This document shows, in pieces, positions 19,801 through 27,257 of a stretch of DNA of 55,266 bases (the stretch's first letter is position 1; each line of letters begins with the position of its first letter). Under the pieces are notes generated by a model. It saw nothing but the letters and a program-made list of their open reading frames with translations. It was not told the DNA's origin and made no database searches. This stretch comes from a bacterium. GTDB lineage: Bacteria > Elusimicrobiota > Elusimicrobia > Elusimicrobiales > UBA9959. The DNA lies in the NCBI GenBank assembly GCA_021812825.1, contig JAKAMO010000005.1, forward strand, positions 1 to 55,266, read 5' to 3'. The position numbers were made by a program, and so were the translations under genes.

Positions 19801-20318
19801 TAGACGTGCGCCAGGCCCTGACGGAGTTCGAGCCCGTGACGCTGCCGGAGGCCGAGGGCGATAAATTCGAGTATCCGGGCCTCGCGGCCAGGGTGAAGGC
19901 CGCCATAGAGGCGCTGGCGCAGGCCCGCTACGACTACCTGAAGAAGTATTACGGCGCCATACTGCAGGAGAACCCTGACGACACCGGCGCCGCGCTGAAC
20001 CTGGGCATCCTGCACGCCGGTTATAGGGATTACGACTCGGCCGACGCCAGCTTCGCCAAGGTGCTGGCGAAGGAGCCCTACAACGCCGGGGCGCTGAACG
20101 ACATGGGCAGCCTGCGCTACCTGCAGAAGAAATACGACGAGGCCCAGGACTACTTCTTCAAGGCCTCCAAGGCCGATCCGGCCGACGCGGGCATCTGGCT
20201 CAACCTGGCCCGCAACGCGGCCCGTATGGGCAAGAAAGAGGATGCAAAGGTCTTTGCGGACAAGGCGGTCAAGATGGACGGCAACCAGTCCGAGGTTGCC
20301 AAGCTGATAGCGAAGTAG
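16854..20318 (+). CDS. Large secreted NHL-repeat / FN3 / transglutaminase-like / TPR protein
   Basis: Exported 1154-residue multidomain protein of unknown function. In order: signal peptide (MIRTIFSAVLLASAASVHA); about ten NHL beta-propeller repeats at ~35-565, each with a G-x-I/V-Y-V-A/S-D-T/S-x-N signature (e.g. IYVADTGNSRVAVFDADGK, NIYVADTRNKMIKAF); a fibronectin III-like module at ~565-660; a beta-sandwich at ~680-795 (VGKVTVKNNTDTDFTNVKLS); a transglutaminase/papain-like core with Cys in KSGDCDDLTALFATL (~892) and His in LPGHIAIMF (~918); and three C-terminal TPRs (~1025-1154). The propeller and TPRs suggest a scaffold; the protease-like core suggests processing or cross-linking. GGGGAGG lies 5 bases before the ATG. 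A small secreted protein follows 18 bases downstream. Confidence 0.8.
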   Translation: MIRTIFSAVLLASAASVHAYEKIEFKSLVQSQALQRPSAVAVAPGRIFVADSKANAVFAFDGDGKQLAKMEGGIKSPEAVAFGNGRIYVADTGNSRVAVFDADGKLLWTFSSGGSDPGQLKSPEGIAYGPDDRVYVSNTGNSSVDVFNADGIYLYGFPVAKQDGSAKLKPAKISLSRAGDILVSDPDKGVLQRYDRTGKLLKEYNMPNNGAAFDKYGFAYAINAKDGKVMELSETGDKVGTFGTRGKGKSEFRNLCDIAIDRNGTLYLCDSDNRKVVLITVETAYKGPRLKEAAILDRFMAKGPAAKFPYEADVFTAVPGGKVIAWMPKARELDLFDGETKKTLVREGKQQGQLRSPRGIFVGKGGKIYVADTGNDRVEIFNPDGTYDNMFGESGSGEGEFRSPSSIAVNSLGNIYVADTRNKMIKAFSGDGMFMFAKGPQLGNVTLESPVSVVCDENKNLYVLDSKLKKMIVLDSMGKFVKLWDDSGSLQDPASLVYDGKGFFYILDKGAFNVKIFDANGKFTASFFARGRGERELWEPESLSFADDRIYVSDPAMSRVLAFDISYLPEEPTALAGKAEDKNVKLSWKARTNAWTKGFKVYRAVGAGGDTEEIGAAQDMSFEDASLAPDTTYYYYAAALSVSGMQGGLSAPAEVYYKGPKVPETAAAAPAAVNKNVAPMEIVPTALNFIFSANYKYYQKNPVGKVTVKNNTDTDFTNVKLSFNFKDFMDFPSDTVVPEVKARSQAEVPLSAVLNNRILSIVEDTPIQCQLTLTYYQDGAEKTFTLNQPVKVLSKNAIVWDNPARLANFITVKDGPIMTFRAAALRDKKELSDGQDINESLLDALMVWETVGEMGVTYMADPVSPYSTVKSTSVPVLDTVQFPRNTMKLKSGDCDDLTALFATLFEAAGLHTALLDLPGHIAIMFDTGKTDANEVGIPEEYLIKHGNTLWVGVETTMVGKSFYDAVVSAAEMYRKAQADANVIDVRQALTEFEPVTLPEAEGDKFEYPGLAARVKAAIEALAQARYDYLKKYYGAILQENPDDTGAALNLGILHAGYRDYDSADASFAKVLAKEPYNAGALNDMGSLRYLQKKYDEAQDYFFKASKADPADAGIWLNLARNAARMGKKEDAKVFADKAVKMDGNQSEVAKLIAK

Positions 20319-20336
20319 CGGGAGGAGGGTAAAGCC

Positions 20337-20855
20337 ATGAAGAAGATCATAGCAGCGCTGGCGCTGATGTTCGCGGTGGGAACGGTACAGGCGGCGGATC
20401 AGGGCGGCTGGAAGTCCTGGTACAACAACATGCTCAAGGGTCTTAAGACCAAGGTGCAGACCAGGCTGCAGTCCAAGACGCGCGTAAGCGCCGTGGCCGC
20501 CGTGCGCGGGGCCGACAAGAACAAGGACGCCTTCGCGCCCTACTGGAAGGACACCGTCTCCGAAAGCGCGCAGAAGAAGCTGGCCGACGAGAAGGCCGGC
20601 CTGACCGCCGCGGTGGAACAGGTCGTGAACGGCGACGTGGAGGGCGGCCGGGCGGCGCTGAAGAAGTTCCTGAAGGACAACCCGGACAGCTTCTTCGTCC
20701 AGGACGCCAAGGACGCGCTGGCCAACCTGCCCGCCGAGGAGGCGGTCAAGCCTGCCGCGGAGGAAAAGCCCGCAGGGGAGGCTAAGCCCGCCCAGGAAGA
20801 GAAGACGGAAGGGGATAAGGCGGAGAAGAAAGAGGACGCCAAGAGCGGCGACTGA
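20337..20855 (+). CDS. Small secreted Ala/Lys/Glu-rich protein
   Basis: 172 residues with a clear signal peptide (MKKIIAALALMFAVGTVQAA), a central helical region containing a TPR-like stretch (AALKKFLKDNPDSFFVQDAK), and a low-complexity C-terminal tail rich in Glu, Lys, Ala and Pro (~135-172). I do not recognise a family. It starts 18 bases after the large NHL protein with GGAGGAGGG upstream, so the two are almost certainly one transcript and likely partners in the periplasm. A strong terminator follows. Confidence 0.7.
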   Translation: MKKIIAALALMFAVGTVQAADQGGWKSWYNNMLKGLKTKVQTRLQSKTRVSAVAAVRGADKNKDAFAPYWKDTVSESAQKKLADEKAGLTAAVEQVVNGDVEGGRAALKKFLKDNPDSFFVQDAKDALANLPAEEAVKPAAEEKPAGEAKPAQEEKTEGDKAEKKEDAKSGD

Positions 20856-20872
20856 GAGCCTCCGGCGCCGGT

Positions 20873-20902
20873 AAAAAACCCCGCTTCAAAGCGGGGTTTT
20901 TT
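20873..20902 (+). terminator. Rho-independent terminator
   Basis: AAAAAA-CCCCGC-TTCAAA-GCGGGG-TTTTTT. Perfect GC stem flanked by A and T tracts, ending the NHL-protein operon; the symmetry would let it work in both directions. Confidence 0.9.
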
Positions 20903-20934
20903 ATTTTAGGTTCTTCCGGGAATCACTTGAACAG

Positions 20935-21085
20935 TCCCCCGGCGGCGACGCTGGGACCGGGTTAGCAAAACCTTCGTGAGGGCGAGGCTTGCACAGCGCC
21001 GCGTGGAGCGAAGCGACACTTTCTTGCCCGAATGATGAGCGAGGCCACGGTGTGGACGGATGGAGCGAAGCGACAGGTCCCCGCG
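20935..21085 (+). repeat. Dispersed intergenic repeat, copy A
   Basis: This gene-free stretch (20903-21156) has blocks shared, in the same order, with copy B at 51513-51655 (opposite strand): GGGACCGG, GAGGCTTGCACAGCGCCG (20984-21001), GTGGAGCGAAGCGACAC (21003-21019) and GGCCACGGTGTGG (21043-21055). The third block recurs within this copy as TGGAGCGAAGCGACAGG at 21061. No convincing gene is read through it. It is a diverged non-coding repeat, possibly a mobile or structured-RNA element. Confidence 0.65.
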
Positions 21086-21156
21086 CGTTTTGCGTTCCGG
21101 TCCACGTGGCGCCGCCGAGACAAAGTGCAATCACTTGTACTAAATCCGGAAGTTCC

Positions 21157-22059
21157 TCAGTCGTCCAGGGGTTCGGCGGGCCCGGCGGAAGGGGGAGGGG
21201 CCTGGGGAGGCGCGGCAGGCTGCGCCGAAGGGGCGGCGGCCGGAGCCGCCTGCTGCTGCGGCTGGGCCGGAACCGCCGCCGGGGCCTCGGCCGGCTGCGG
21301 CGCGGGACCCAGCGGCTGTCCCGGCAGCCAGGAGCGGTCCGGCTCCACGGGCGGGCCTGAAAGCGGTCTTTGTCCTTCCTCCTCCGCCTTTTTCGGCTGC
21401 AGGACGGCCGGCGCGGAGCCCGCGGCCTTCAGCTTGGAATAGACGTCGGTAGCCGAGCGCCAGAGCATCTGTCTCAGCAGGCCGTTCTCCCTGGCGCCGG
21501 GGGAGAAGAAGGGGTACAGAGGGGCGAGCAGCAGGTGGAAGGTGGTCTTGTTCCTGGCTTCCGTTTCCACTCTCACCGTCCCGCTGGAGACCGCGAAATC
21601 CGCCGTCAGGTAGTAGTTCACGCGCAGCGAGGCCGGTATGATGAAGACGAAGCCGGTGTCCACGAGAAAGGAGCGGAACAGGTCCCCGTAGGTCCAGCGG
21701 CCGAAGCTGGTCAGCTCCAGGCGCAGGTTGCCTTTTCCGCGGACCTTGTCCAGCAGGCCGGCTTTGGCAAAGATCTCCTCCGCCTTCCTCCTGAAGGCGG
21801 CCTCGTCCCCCGGGTCCACCTGTACCGGCATGACGCGGTTCGTATGGGATACCGACCCTTCCCCTATGGAGTCGGTGGGTGCCCTGTAGGGGTAGTTGCG
21901 CCAGGATACCTCCAGCGCGGAGAACGGCACCAGCTCCTTGTCCTCGAGCATGGCGCCGGCGGTTTTCCTGTCCACCAGCATGTCCCCCGAGTTGAAGGAG
22001 GCGCAGCCCCACAGGGCGGGCAGCAGGGCTAGTAAGGCGGCTAGTTTGATGTCTTTCAT
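21157..22059 (-). CDS. Lipoprotein with Pro/Ala-rich tail
   Basis: 300-residue lipoprotein: the signal ends in the lipobox ALWGC, so Cys19 is lipidated. The folded part (~25-200) contains hydrophobic strands (e.g. DTGFVFIIPASLRVNYYLTA) and looks like a beta-rich envelope domain, followed by a ~90-residue tail very rich in Pro, Ala and Gln (from ~215), probably an extended linker spanning the periplasm. No family recognised. It is monocistronic, divergent from the GNAT gene, and preceded on its 3' side by the repeat-bearing spacer. Confidence 0.75.
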   Translation of the reverse strand: MKDIKLAALLALLPALWGCASFNSGDMLVDRKTAGAMLEDKELVPFSALEVSWRNYPYRAPTDSIGEGSVSHTNRVMPVQVDPGDEAAFRRKAEEIFAKAGLLDKVRGKGNLRLELTSFGRWTYGDLFRSFLVDTGFVFIIPASLRVNYYLTADFAVSSGTVRVETEARNKTTFHLLLAPLYPFFSPGARENGLLRQMLWRSATDVYSKLKAAGSAPAVLQPKKAEEEGQRPLSGPPVEPDRSWLPGQPLGPAPQPAEAPAAVPAQPQQQAAPAAAPSAQPAAPPQAPPPSAGPAEPLDD

Positions 22060-22087
22060 CTTGTCCGGTGTCGTCTGACCGTTATCA

Positions 22088-22117
22088 TTAACAAAAACGG
22101 GTCATTTTTACTATATT
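22088..22117 (+). promoter_or_regulatory. Predicted promoter of the GNAT-LuxE-LuxC cassette
   Basis: TTAACA (22088-22093), an 18-base spacer, and TATATT (22112-22117) in an AT-rich tract that stands out from the GC-rich surroundings. It gives a leader of about 32 bases before the GNAT gene. Confidence 0.6.
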
Positions 22118-22155
22118 ATATTAAGTTCATCCTTTGGAAGGGTTGGCGGGATACC

Positions 22156-23352
22156 ATGGCGCATAAAAAGATAGAGCATGTGATAAAGACCGACGGCAAG
22201 CCGGACATAGTCATCAGGCTGGCCAAGGTCCAGGATATGAGGCGCATACAGATGCTTTACGCCGAGGTCTACGGCGGCTCCTACTCCATACCCATAGTGA
22301 CCGACAAGGACAAGATGCGCAGCGCGATCGAGAACGACGACTACTACTGGATGGTCGCCGAATGCGAGAGCCGCGTCATAGGCAGCCTGGTCTACGCGGT
22401 GGACCTGCTCTACCGCAACTCGAAGGCCTTCGGCGCCGTGGTCAGCCAGGAGTACCGCAAGCACGACCTGGCCTACATGATGATGAAGCTGGTCCTTGAC
22501 GATATCACGAAGAACAAGGACCTCGTGGACCTGGTCTACGCCACCACGCGCACCGCCAACCACGCCCCGCAGAAACTGACCGAGAGCCTCGGCTTCATAA
22601 AACTCGGCATCTTCCCCAATTCCAACAGGCTGCAGTACAACGAGACGCACTGCCTGACCGGCTACTTCACGGATAAGGCGATGCGGCTGCGCCGCCGGAC
22701 CCCGCGGATAATACCAGAGCTCGCGCCGTTCTACGAGATAGTGCGCAAGCAGGTCAAGCTGGAAGACGCCGAGATACTGGACGTGAAAGGCGATTACAGC
22801 GATCACAAGGTGAAGATCCCGCTGCTGAACTTCGAGGCCATCACGGCGCCGGAGTTCGTGAAGAACCGCTGGAAGAAGACCGTGTCCAACAGCTTCTTCG
22901 AACATACCTTCATGCCTTTTCACGAGCCGAACCTGATACTGATAACGCCGGACCAGGGCACCGAGGTGTACCTGACGTTCAACCAGAAGGACAAGTACAG
23001 CGTGGTGGTGGGCGGCGTGACGAACGAAAAGAGCTTCGCCGTGGTGCTCGAGAGCATAGCGCAGGCCGTCAACCAGATGGACATGGCCTACGTGGAGGTC
23101 ATCATAGACGCCTACGCCCCGGAGGCGCAGCGCGACGCGCTGGACGCGCGCTTCATCCCCAGCGCCTATTTCCCGTGCGGCAAGCGCATGGAGGCCCAGC
23201 GCTACGACACCGTGGTCTTCTCCCGCACCTTCGATATCCTGGACTTCCGCAATGTGAAGATAATCTCGCACTACAAGGACTTCCTCAACGAATACCTGAA
23301 GCTCTGGCGCGAGAACTATATAGAGTCCGCCTTCCAGACGGAGCAGAAATAG
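22156..23352 (+). CDS. GNAT acetyltransferase-like protein of the LuxE/LuxC cassette
   Basis: 398 residues. The first ~190 read as a GNAT domain: IRLAKVQDMRRIQMLYAEVY at the start, YYWMVAECESRVIGSLVYAV as strands 2-3-4, then VVSQEYRKHDLAYMMMKLV in the acetyl-CoA loop position (with Q/RxxG reduced to YRKHDLA) and TESLGFIKLGIFPN near the end. The remaining ~200 residues have no family I recognise but end in a second GNAT-like alpha/beta stretch. It starts the cassette behind a good promoter; the LuxE-like gene follows 33 bases downstream. It probably transfers an acyl group to, or from, a product of the acid-reducing enzymes, by inference from position. Confidence 0.7.
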   Translation: MAHKKIEHVIKTDGKPDIVIRLAKVQDMRRIQMLYAEVYGGSYSIPIVTDKDKMRSAIENDDYYWMVAECESRVIGSLVYAVDLLYRNSKAFGAVVSQEYRKHDLAYMMMKLVLDDITKNKDLVDLVYATTRTANHAPQKLTESLGFIKLGIFPNSNRLQYNETHCLTGYFTDKAMRLRRRTPRIIPELAPFYEIVRKQVKLEDAEILDVKGDYSDHKVKIPLLNFEAITAPEFVKNRWKKTVSNSFFEHTFMPFHEPNLILITPDQGTEVYLTFNQKDKYSVVVGGVTNEKSFAVVLESIAQAVNQMDMAYVEVIIDAYAPEAQRDALDARFIPSAYFPCGKRMEAQRYDTVVFSRTFDILDFRNVKIISHYKDFLNEYLKLWRENYIESAFQTEQK

Positions 23353-23385
23353 GGTCCCGCGATCCCGGTAAATAAGGAGACAAGC

Positions 23386-24555
23386 GTGGCAGATCTTTCA
23401 GTGGAGGACCGCCTCCCGCCGTTCCACAGACCGCTCAAGAGCCGCGCCGCGCTCGACGCGCTGTTCGAGACGCCGGCCTTCGAGTATTCTCCCCGCACTT
23501 CCAGGGCTTTCCTGGCCTCGATGCGCGCGGCGCTGGACTTCCAGGGGAAACGGTCCCCGGTGCTCAAAGCGCTCTATAAGACGGAGGGCTTCAACCCGGC
23601 CTCGGTGAAAACCGAAAAGGACGTGGCGGGGATCCCGTTCATCTTCGTCGCGGCCCTCAAGGAGCGCGACTTGACCACTCTGCCGTATTCAAAGATAGTC
23701 CTGGAGCTCAAAAGCAGCGGCACCAGCGGCCAGCGCAGCCGCATGCAGCTGGACAAGGGTTCGCTGATGCGCGTGCGGCGCATGGCCTGGAAGGTCTTCG
23801 AGGGGCTGGGGCTCACGGACCTGAAGCGCGCGCACGACTATATCTGCTTCACCTACGACCCCGCGGTGGCCAAGGACCTCGGTACGGCCTGGACGGACAA
23901 ACTGCTCTCCGGCTTCACGAAGCAGGGGGAGATCTTCTATACCTTCAGGTGGAGCAGGGAGAAGAAGGATTTCTATTTCGACATAGACGGCGCCGTGGAC
24001 GCGATGAAGAGGTTCGAAGAGGCCGGTTCGCTGGTGCGGTTGGTCGGTTTCCCCGCCTTCGCTCTGAAGCTCACCGAAGAGTTCAAGAAGCGCCACGGCC
24101 GCTACCCTAAGCTTAACCCCGAAAGCAGCGTGGTGACCGGCGGCGGCTGGAAGACGCTGGCCGACGAGGCGGTGGACAAGAAGGTGTACAGGAAGATACT
24201 GGCCGACAGTCTAGGGATCCCCGTGGCCAACGTGCGCGACCTCTTCGGCATGGTGGAGCACGGCGTGCCGTACGTGGACTGCCGGCTGGGCAACTTCCAT
24301 ATCCCCAACTACGGCCGCGGGATAGCCCGCGACCCCGGAACGCTCGAGCCGCTCGGCTTCAACGAGACCGGCCTGCTGCAGTTCATCACCCCGTACCTGA
24401 CCAGCTACCCGTCGCTGTCGGTGCTGTCGTCCGATTTCGGGCTGGTGCGGCCGCGCTGCTCCTGCGGCCTGCCGGGGCCGGTCCTGGAGATAAAGGGCCG
24501 CGCCGGCGTGAAGAAGCTCAAGGGGTGCGCGATCTCCGCCGCTACGATGCTATGA
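23386..24555 (+). CDS. LuxE-like acyl-protein synthetase
   Basis: 389-residue adenylate-forming enzyme. In bioluminescent bacteria LuxE activates a fatty acid with ATP and hands the acyl group to the LuxC reductase. The ATP-binding loop ELKSSGTSGQRSRM (~107-120) is the LuxE form of the ANL P-loop. Later motifs include VVTGGGWKT, DLFGMVEHGVPYVDC in the place of the YGxTE motif, and CSCGLPGPVLEIKGR near the C-terminus. The start is GTG at 23386, with AAGGAGA seven bases upstream. The stop overlaps the next ATG by 4 bases, so its product is coupled to the LuxC-PaaK fusion. No luciferase genes lie near, so the aldehyde made is used for something else. Confidence 0.85.
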   Translation: MADLSVEDRLPPFHRPLKSRAALDALFETPAFEYSPRTSRAFLASMRAALDFQGKRSPVLKALYKTEGFNPASVKTEKDVAGIPFIFVAALKERDLTTLPYSKIVLELKSSGTSGQRSRMQLDKGSLMRVRRMAWKVFEGLGLTDLKRAHDYICFTYDPAVAKDLGTAWTDKLLSGFTKQGEIFYTFRWSREKKDFYFDIDGAVDAMKRFEEAGSLVRLVGFPAFALKLTEEFKKRHGRYPKLNPESSVVTGGGWKTLADEAVDKKVYRKILADSLGIPVANVRDLFGMVEHGVPYVDCRLGNFHIPNYGRGIARDPGTLEPLGFNETGLLQFITPYLTSYPSLSVLSSDFGLVRPRCSCGLPGPVLEIKGRAGVKKLKGCAISAATML

Positions 24556-27197
24556 AGATACACAACACCTACCTGTTCGGGAAAGCTTCCGACAAGGCCT
24601 CCTGGTCCCCGGCAGAGATAGAGGAGATAGGCCGCCGGGCCCAGGCCGCGCGCGGCCTGCTGGCTGCGGCGCCGCAGGAATACATCCTGGAGACCCTGGC
24701 CAGGGCCGGGCGCCTGTTCGGGAAGGGCTCGAAATACCGCAAGGCGGCGCTGGCGCACCTGAAGGAGCACATCACGTTCTCCGGACCGGTCATAGAGAAG
24801 AGCCTCGACGTCATCCCGGAACTGCTGGACAAGCGCGCGATGTCCAAGCGCATGAACATGGAGCTCTTCATCCCTTACGCGCTGGAGGCCTCCGTGGAGC
24901 GGCGCGGCTACGAAGGCCTGGTACGCGCGATGCCGAAGGGCGTTGTTCTGCACGTCGGCGCTGGCAACGTCTTCCTGGGCATACTCGATTCCATGGTCAT
25001 AGGCCTGCTGACCAGGAACGTCAATATAGTCAAGCTCTCTTCCGGCGGCTCCAACTTCATGAACCTCTTCATGGCCGCGCTCGAAGAGGCGGACGAGAAG
25101 GGACTGCTGGCGAGATCCTGCGCTGTGCTCTCCTGGAAGGGCGGCAGCCAGGGACTGGAGGAAGCGGCGCTGAAGCACGTCAACGCGGTGTTCGTCTGGG
25201 GCGGCTACGACGCCGTGCAAAGCTACAGGAGGATCGCTCCCGTCGACGTGCGCGTGGAGGGTTTCGGGCCGAAGACCAGCGTGGGAGTGGTCTTCGACAG
25301 CTGCATAGAATACGAGGGCATGGACGACGTGGCCGGGCGCGCGGCGCTGGACGCGTCCCTTTGGGACCAGGCGGCCTGTTCCTCGCTGCATACGCTTTAC
25401 ATCGTCGCCCCGGCCAAGAAGCATAAGGCGCTGGCTTCGGATTTCCTCAAGTACGCCAGGAAGCATTTCACCGAGCTGGCGGAGAAACTGCCGCCCGGCA
25501 GGCTGTCCCCCGACGAAGAGGTGGAGATAACCAAGGCCCGCGAGCTGGCCCGGGTGGACGCCGCCCTGGGCGCAGGCGCTTACGAGAGTTCGGCCCCGAC
25601 CACCGCCTGGACGGTCATCTACGAGAAGGACCCGGTCTACCGCGTCTCGCCGCTGAACCGGGTTCTTTACGTCAAGACGGTGGAGAGCCTGGAAGAGATG
25701 CGCGACCAGCTCCTGCCGCTGCGCGGCTACATCCAGACGGTGGGCGTGGGAGGCTCGATAGAGCGCAAGGCGGTCATGGAGACGCTTGGCCCGGCCGGCA
25801 TAGCCCGCGTGGTCAAGCTCGGCAAGATGCTGGAGGAGTCCAACGGTTCCCCGCACGACGGCATCTTCCCGATGATGTCTCTGGTGAACTGGCTGCCTAT
25901 CGAGGAGGTCCCGTCCCAGTTGGATCGCCTCAGCGAGCTGGTGGACCACGCCAGGATGCGCAGCCCGTTCTATAAAAGGCATTTTAAGGCCGTGCGGCGG
26001 CGCATAGTCTCGCTTCCGCAGTTCCAGCAGGTCCCGTTCCTCGAGAAGCACCACGTGCTGGAGAACACCCCGCCGGACAGCGCCGACCTGCTGACCTCCA
26101 ACGTGCAGCGCGGCATCTTCTTCGCCAGCGGCGGCTCCACCGGCCAGCCCAAGTACGTCTTCTACGACCAGCACGAGTACGACCACACCTGCCGGATGCT
26201 CGCCTACACCTACGAGGCGGCCGGGCTGAACGAGAAGGACGTGATAGCCAACCTCTTCATAGCCGGCAACCTGTGGTCCAGCTGGCTGTCGGTGGAGAAG
26301 GCGATAGCGTACACCAAGGCGATCTCGGTGCCGGTGGGCAGCAACCTGCCGCTGAGCAGCATCGTCGAGTACCTGGAGGACTTCAAGGTGACGGCCGTCA
26401 TCGGCCTGCCGTCCTTCCTGGCCAAGCTGGCCGAGTTCGCCAAGGCCAACCGCGCCCGCTACAAGCTGAACATAAAGAAGATATTCTACGGCGGGGAGTA
26501 CGTGGGCGAGGAGATGGAGAAGTTCTTCCGGGACGCCTTCCCCGGCTCCTACGTCCGTTCCGCCGGCTACGCCACCGCGGACGCCGGCGTGATCGGCTTC
26601 CAGTGCCCGCACTGCGTGAAGGGGGAGCACCACCTGTTCACCGCCAGCCAGTTCATAGAGTTCGTGGACCAGGAGACCCTGGCGCCCGTGCAGAAGGGGG
26701 AGGTCGGAGAGCTGATAGTGACCGGGCTGGCCAAGAAGCACATGCCGATCATCCGCTACCGCGTGGGCGATCTGGGCCGCTGGCTGCGGCGCCCCTGCGC
26801 CTGCGGCCGCAAGGAGCCGATTTTCGAGATATTGGGCCGCTGCGACGACAGGATACACGTGGGCGGCGCGCACCTCTTCGTCAACGACATACAGGAGGCG
26901 CTGGGCAAGGTGCCGGACCTTACCTTTAATTTCCAGGTGGTGATAGGCAAGAAGGGCCACCGCGATACCCTCGCCATAAGGACCGAGGTGGCCGACCCGG
27001 CGGCGCTTGCCCGCGCCGGAGAGCTGGGCGACCTGCTCTGGAAGGAGATGGTGAAGCACTGCGAGGACCTGCACGAGAGCGTGCGCATGAAGTGGCTGGA
27101 GAAGCCGGAGATAGAGGTGCTGAAGCCCGGCGCGATAGAACGCGTGCAGCGCACCGGCAAGATCCGCCGCGTGATAGACGGCCGCGTGAAGGTCTGA
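24552..27197 (+). CDS. LuxC-like acyl reductase fused to PaaK-like adenylate-forming domain
   Basis: 881-residue two-domain enzyme. Residues ~1-430 are a LuxC-type NAD(P)H acyl reductase: PKGVVLHVGAGNVFLGILD (nucleotide site), KLSSGGSNFMNLF, and catalytic Cys276 in WDQAACSSLH. Residues ~440-881 are a PaaK/LuxE-like ANL domain: P-loop ASGGSTGQPKYVFY (~525), YATADAGVIGFQCPHC, GELIVTGLAKKHMPIIRYR, and CACGRKEPIFEILGRCDDRI. The Cys pairs CPHC and CACG suggest a structural zinc. The start at 24552 is chosen over an upstream in-frame GTG (24525) because its ATG overlaps the LuxE stop (ATGA). The fusion can activate and reduce a carboxylic acid to an aldehyde within one protein. A strong terminator follows. 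Confidence 0.88.
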   Translation: MKIHNTYLFGKASDKASWSPAEIEEIGRRAQAARGLLAAAPQEYILETLARAGRLFGKGSKYRKAALAHLKEHITFSGPVIEKSLDVIPELLDKRAMSKRMNMELFIPYALEASVERRGYEGLVRAMPKGVVLHVGAGNVFLGILDSMVIGLLTRNVNIVKLSSGGSNFMNLFMAALEEADEKGLLARSCAVLSWKGGSQGLEEAALKHVNAVFVWGGYDAVQSYRRIAPVDVRVEGFGPKTSVGVVFDSCIEYEGMDDVAGRAALDASLWDQAACSSLHTLYIVAPAKKHKALASDFLKYARKHFTELAEKLPPGRLSPDEEVEITKARELARVDAALGAGAYESSAPTTAWTVIYEKDPVYRVSPLNRVLYVKTVESLEEMRDQLLPLRGYIQTVGVGGSIERKAVMETLGPAGIARVVKLGKMLEESNGSPHDGIFPMMSLVNWLPIEEVPSQLDRLSELVDHARMRSPFYKRHFKAVRRRIVSLPQFQQVPFLEKHHVLENTPPDSADLLTSNVQRGIFFASGGSTGQPKYVFYDQHEYDHTCRMLAYTYEAAGLNEKDVIANLFIAGNLWSSWLSVEKAIAYTKAISVPVGSNLPLSSIVEYLEDFKVTAVIGLPSFLAKLAEFAKANRARYKLNIKKIFYGGEYVGEEMEKFFRDAFPGSYVRSAGYATADAGVIGFQCPHCVKGEHHLFTASQFIEFVDQETLAPVQKGEVGELIVTGLAKKHMPIIRYRVGDLGRWLRRPCACGRKEPIFEILGRCDDRIHVGGAHLFVNDIQEALGKVPDLTFNFQVVIGKKGHRDTLAIRTEVADPAALARAGELGDLLWKEMVKHCEDLHESVRMKWLEKPEIEVLKPGAIERVQRTGKIRRVIDGRVKV

Positions 27198-27212
27198 CCG
27201 CAGCAGGGCATG

Positions 27213-27239
27213 AAAAAAGCCGGCTTGCCCGGCTTTTTT
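27213..27239. terminator. Bidirectional terminator
   Basis: AAAAAA-GCCGG-CTTGC-CCGGC-TTTTTT between the convergent LuxC-PaaK and DUF481-like genes; flanking A and T tracts serve both strands. Confidence 0.88.
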
Positions 27240-27257
27240 ATTGTTTGGGCCTGTCGG

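Noticed and set aside
18243..20015. Minus-strand open frame of 590 codons within the NHL protein
   Set aside because: It is a shadow of the NHL/transglutaminase-like coding sequence, with no start signal.
24405..27074. Antisense open frame of 889 codons opposite the LuxC-PaaK gene
   Set aside because: It is a GC-driven shadow of a gene with clear family motifs; its translation is low-complexity and unlike any family.
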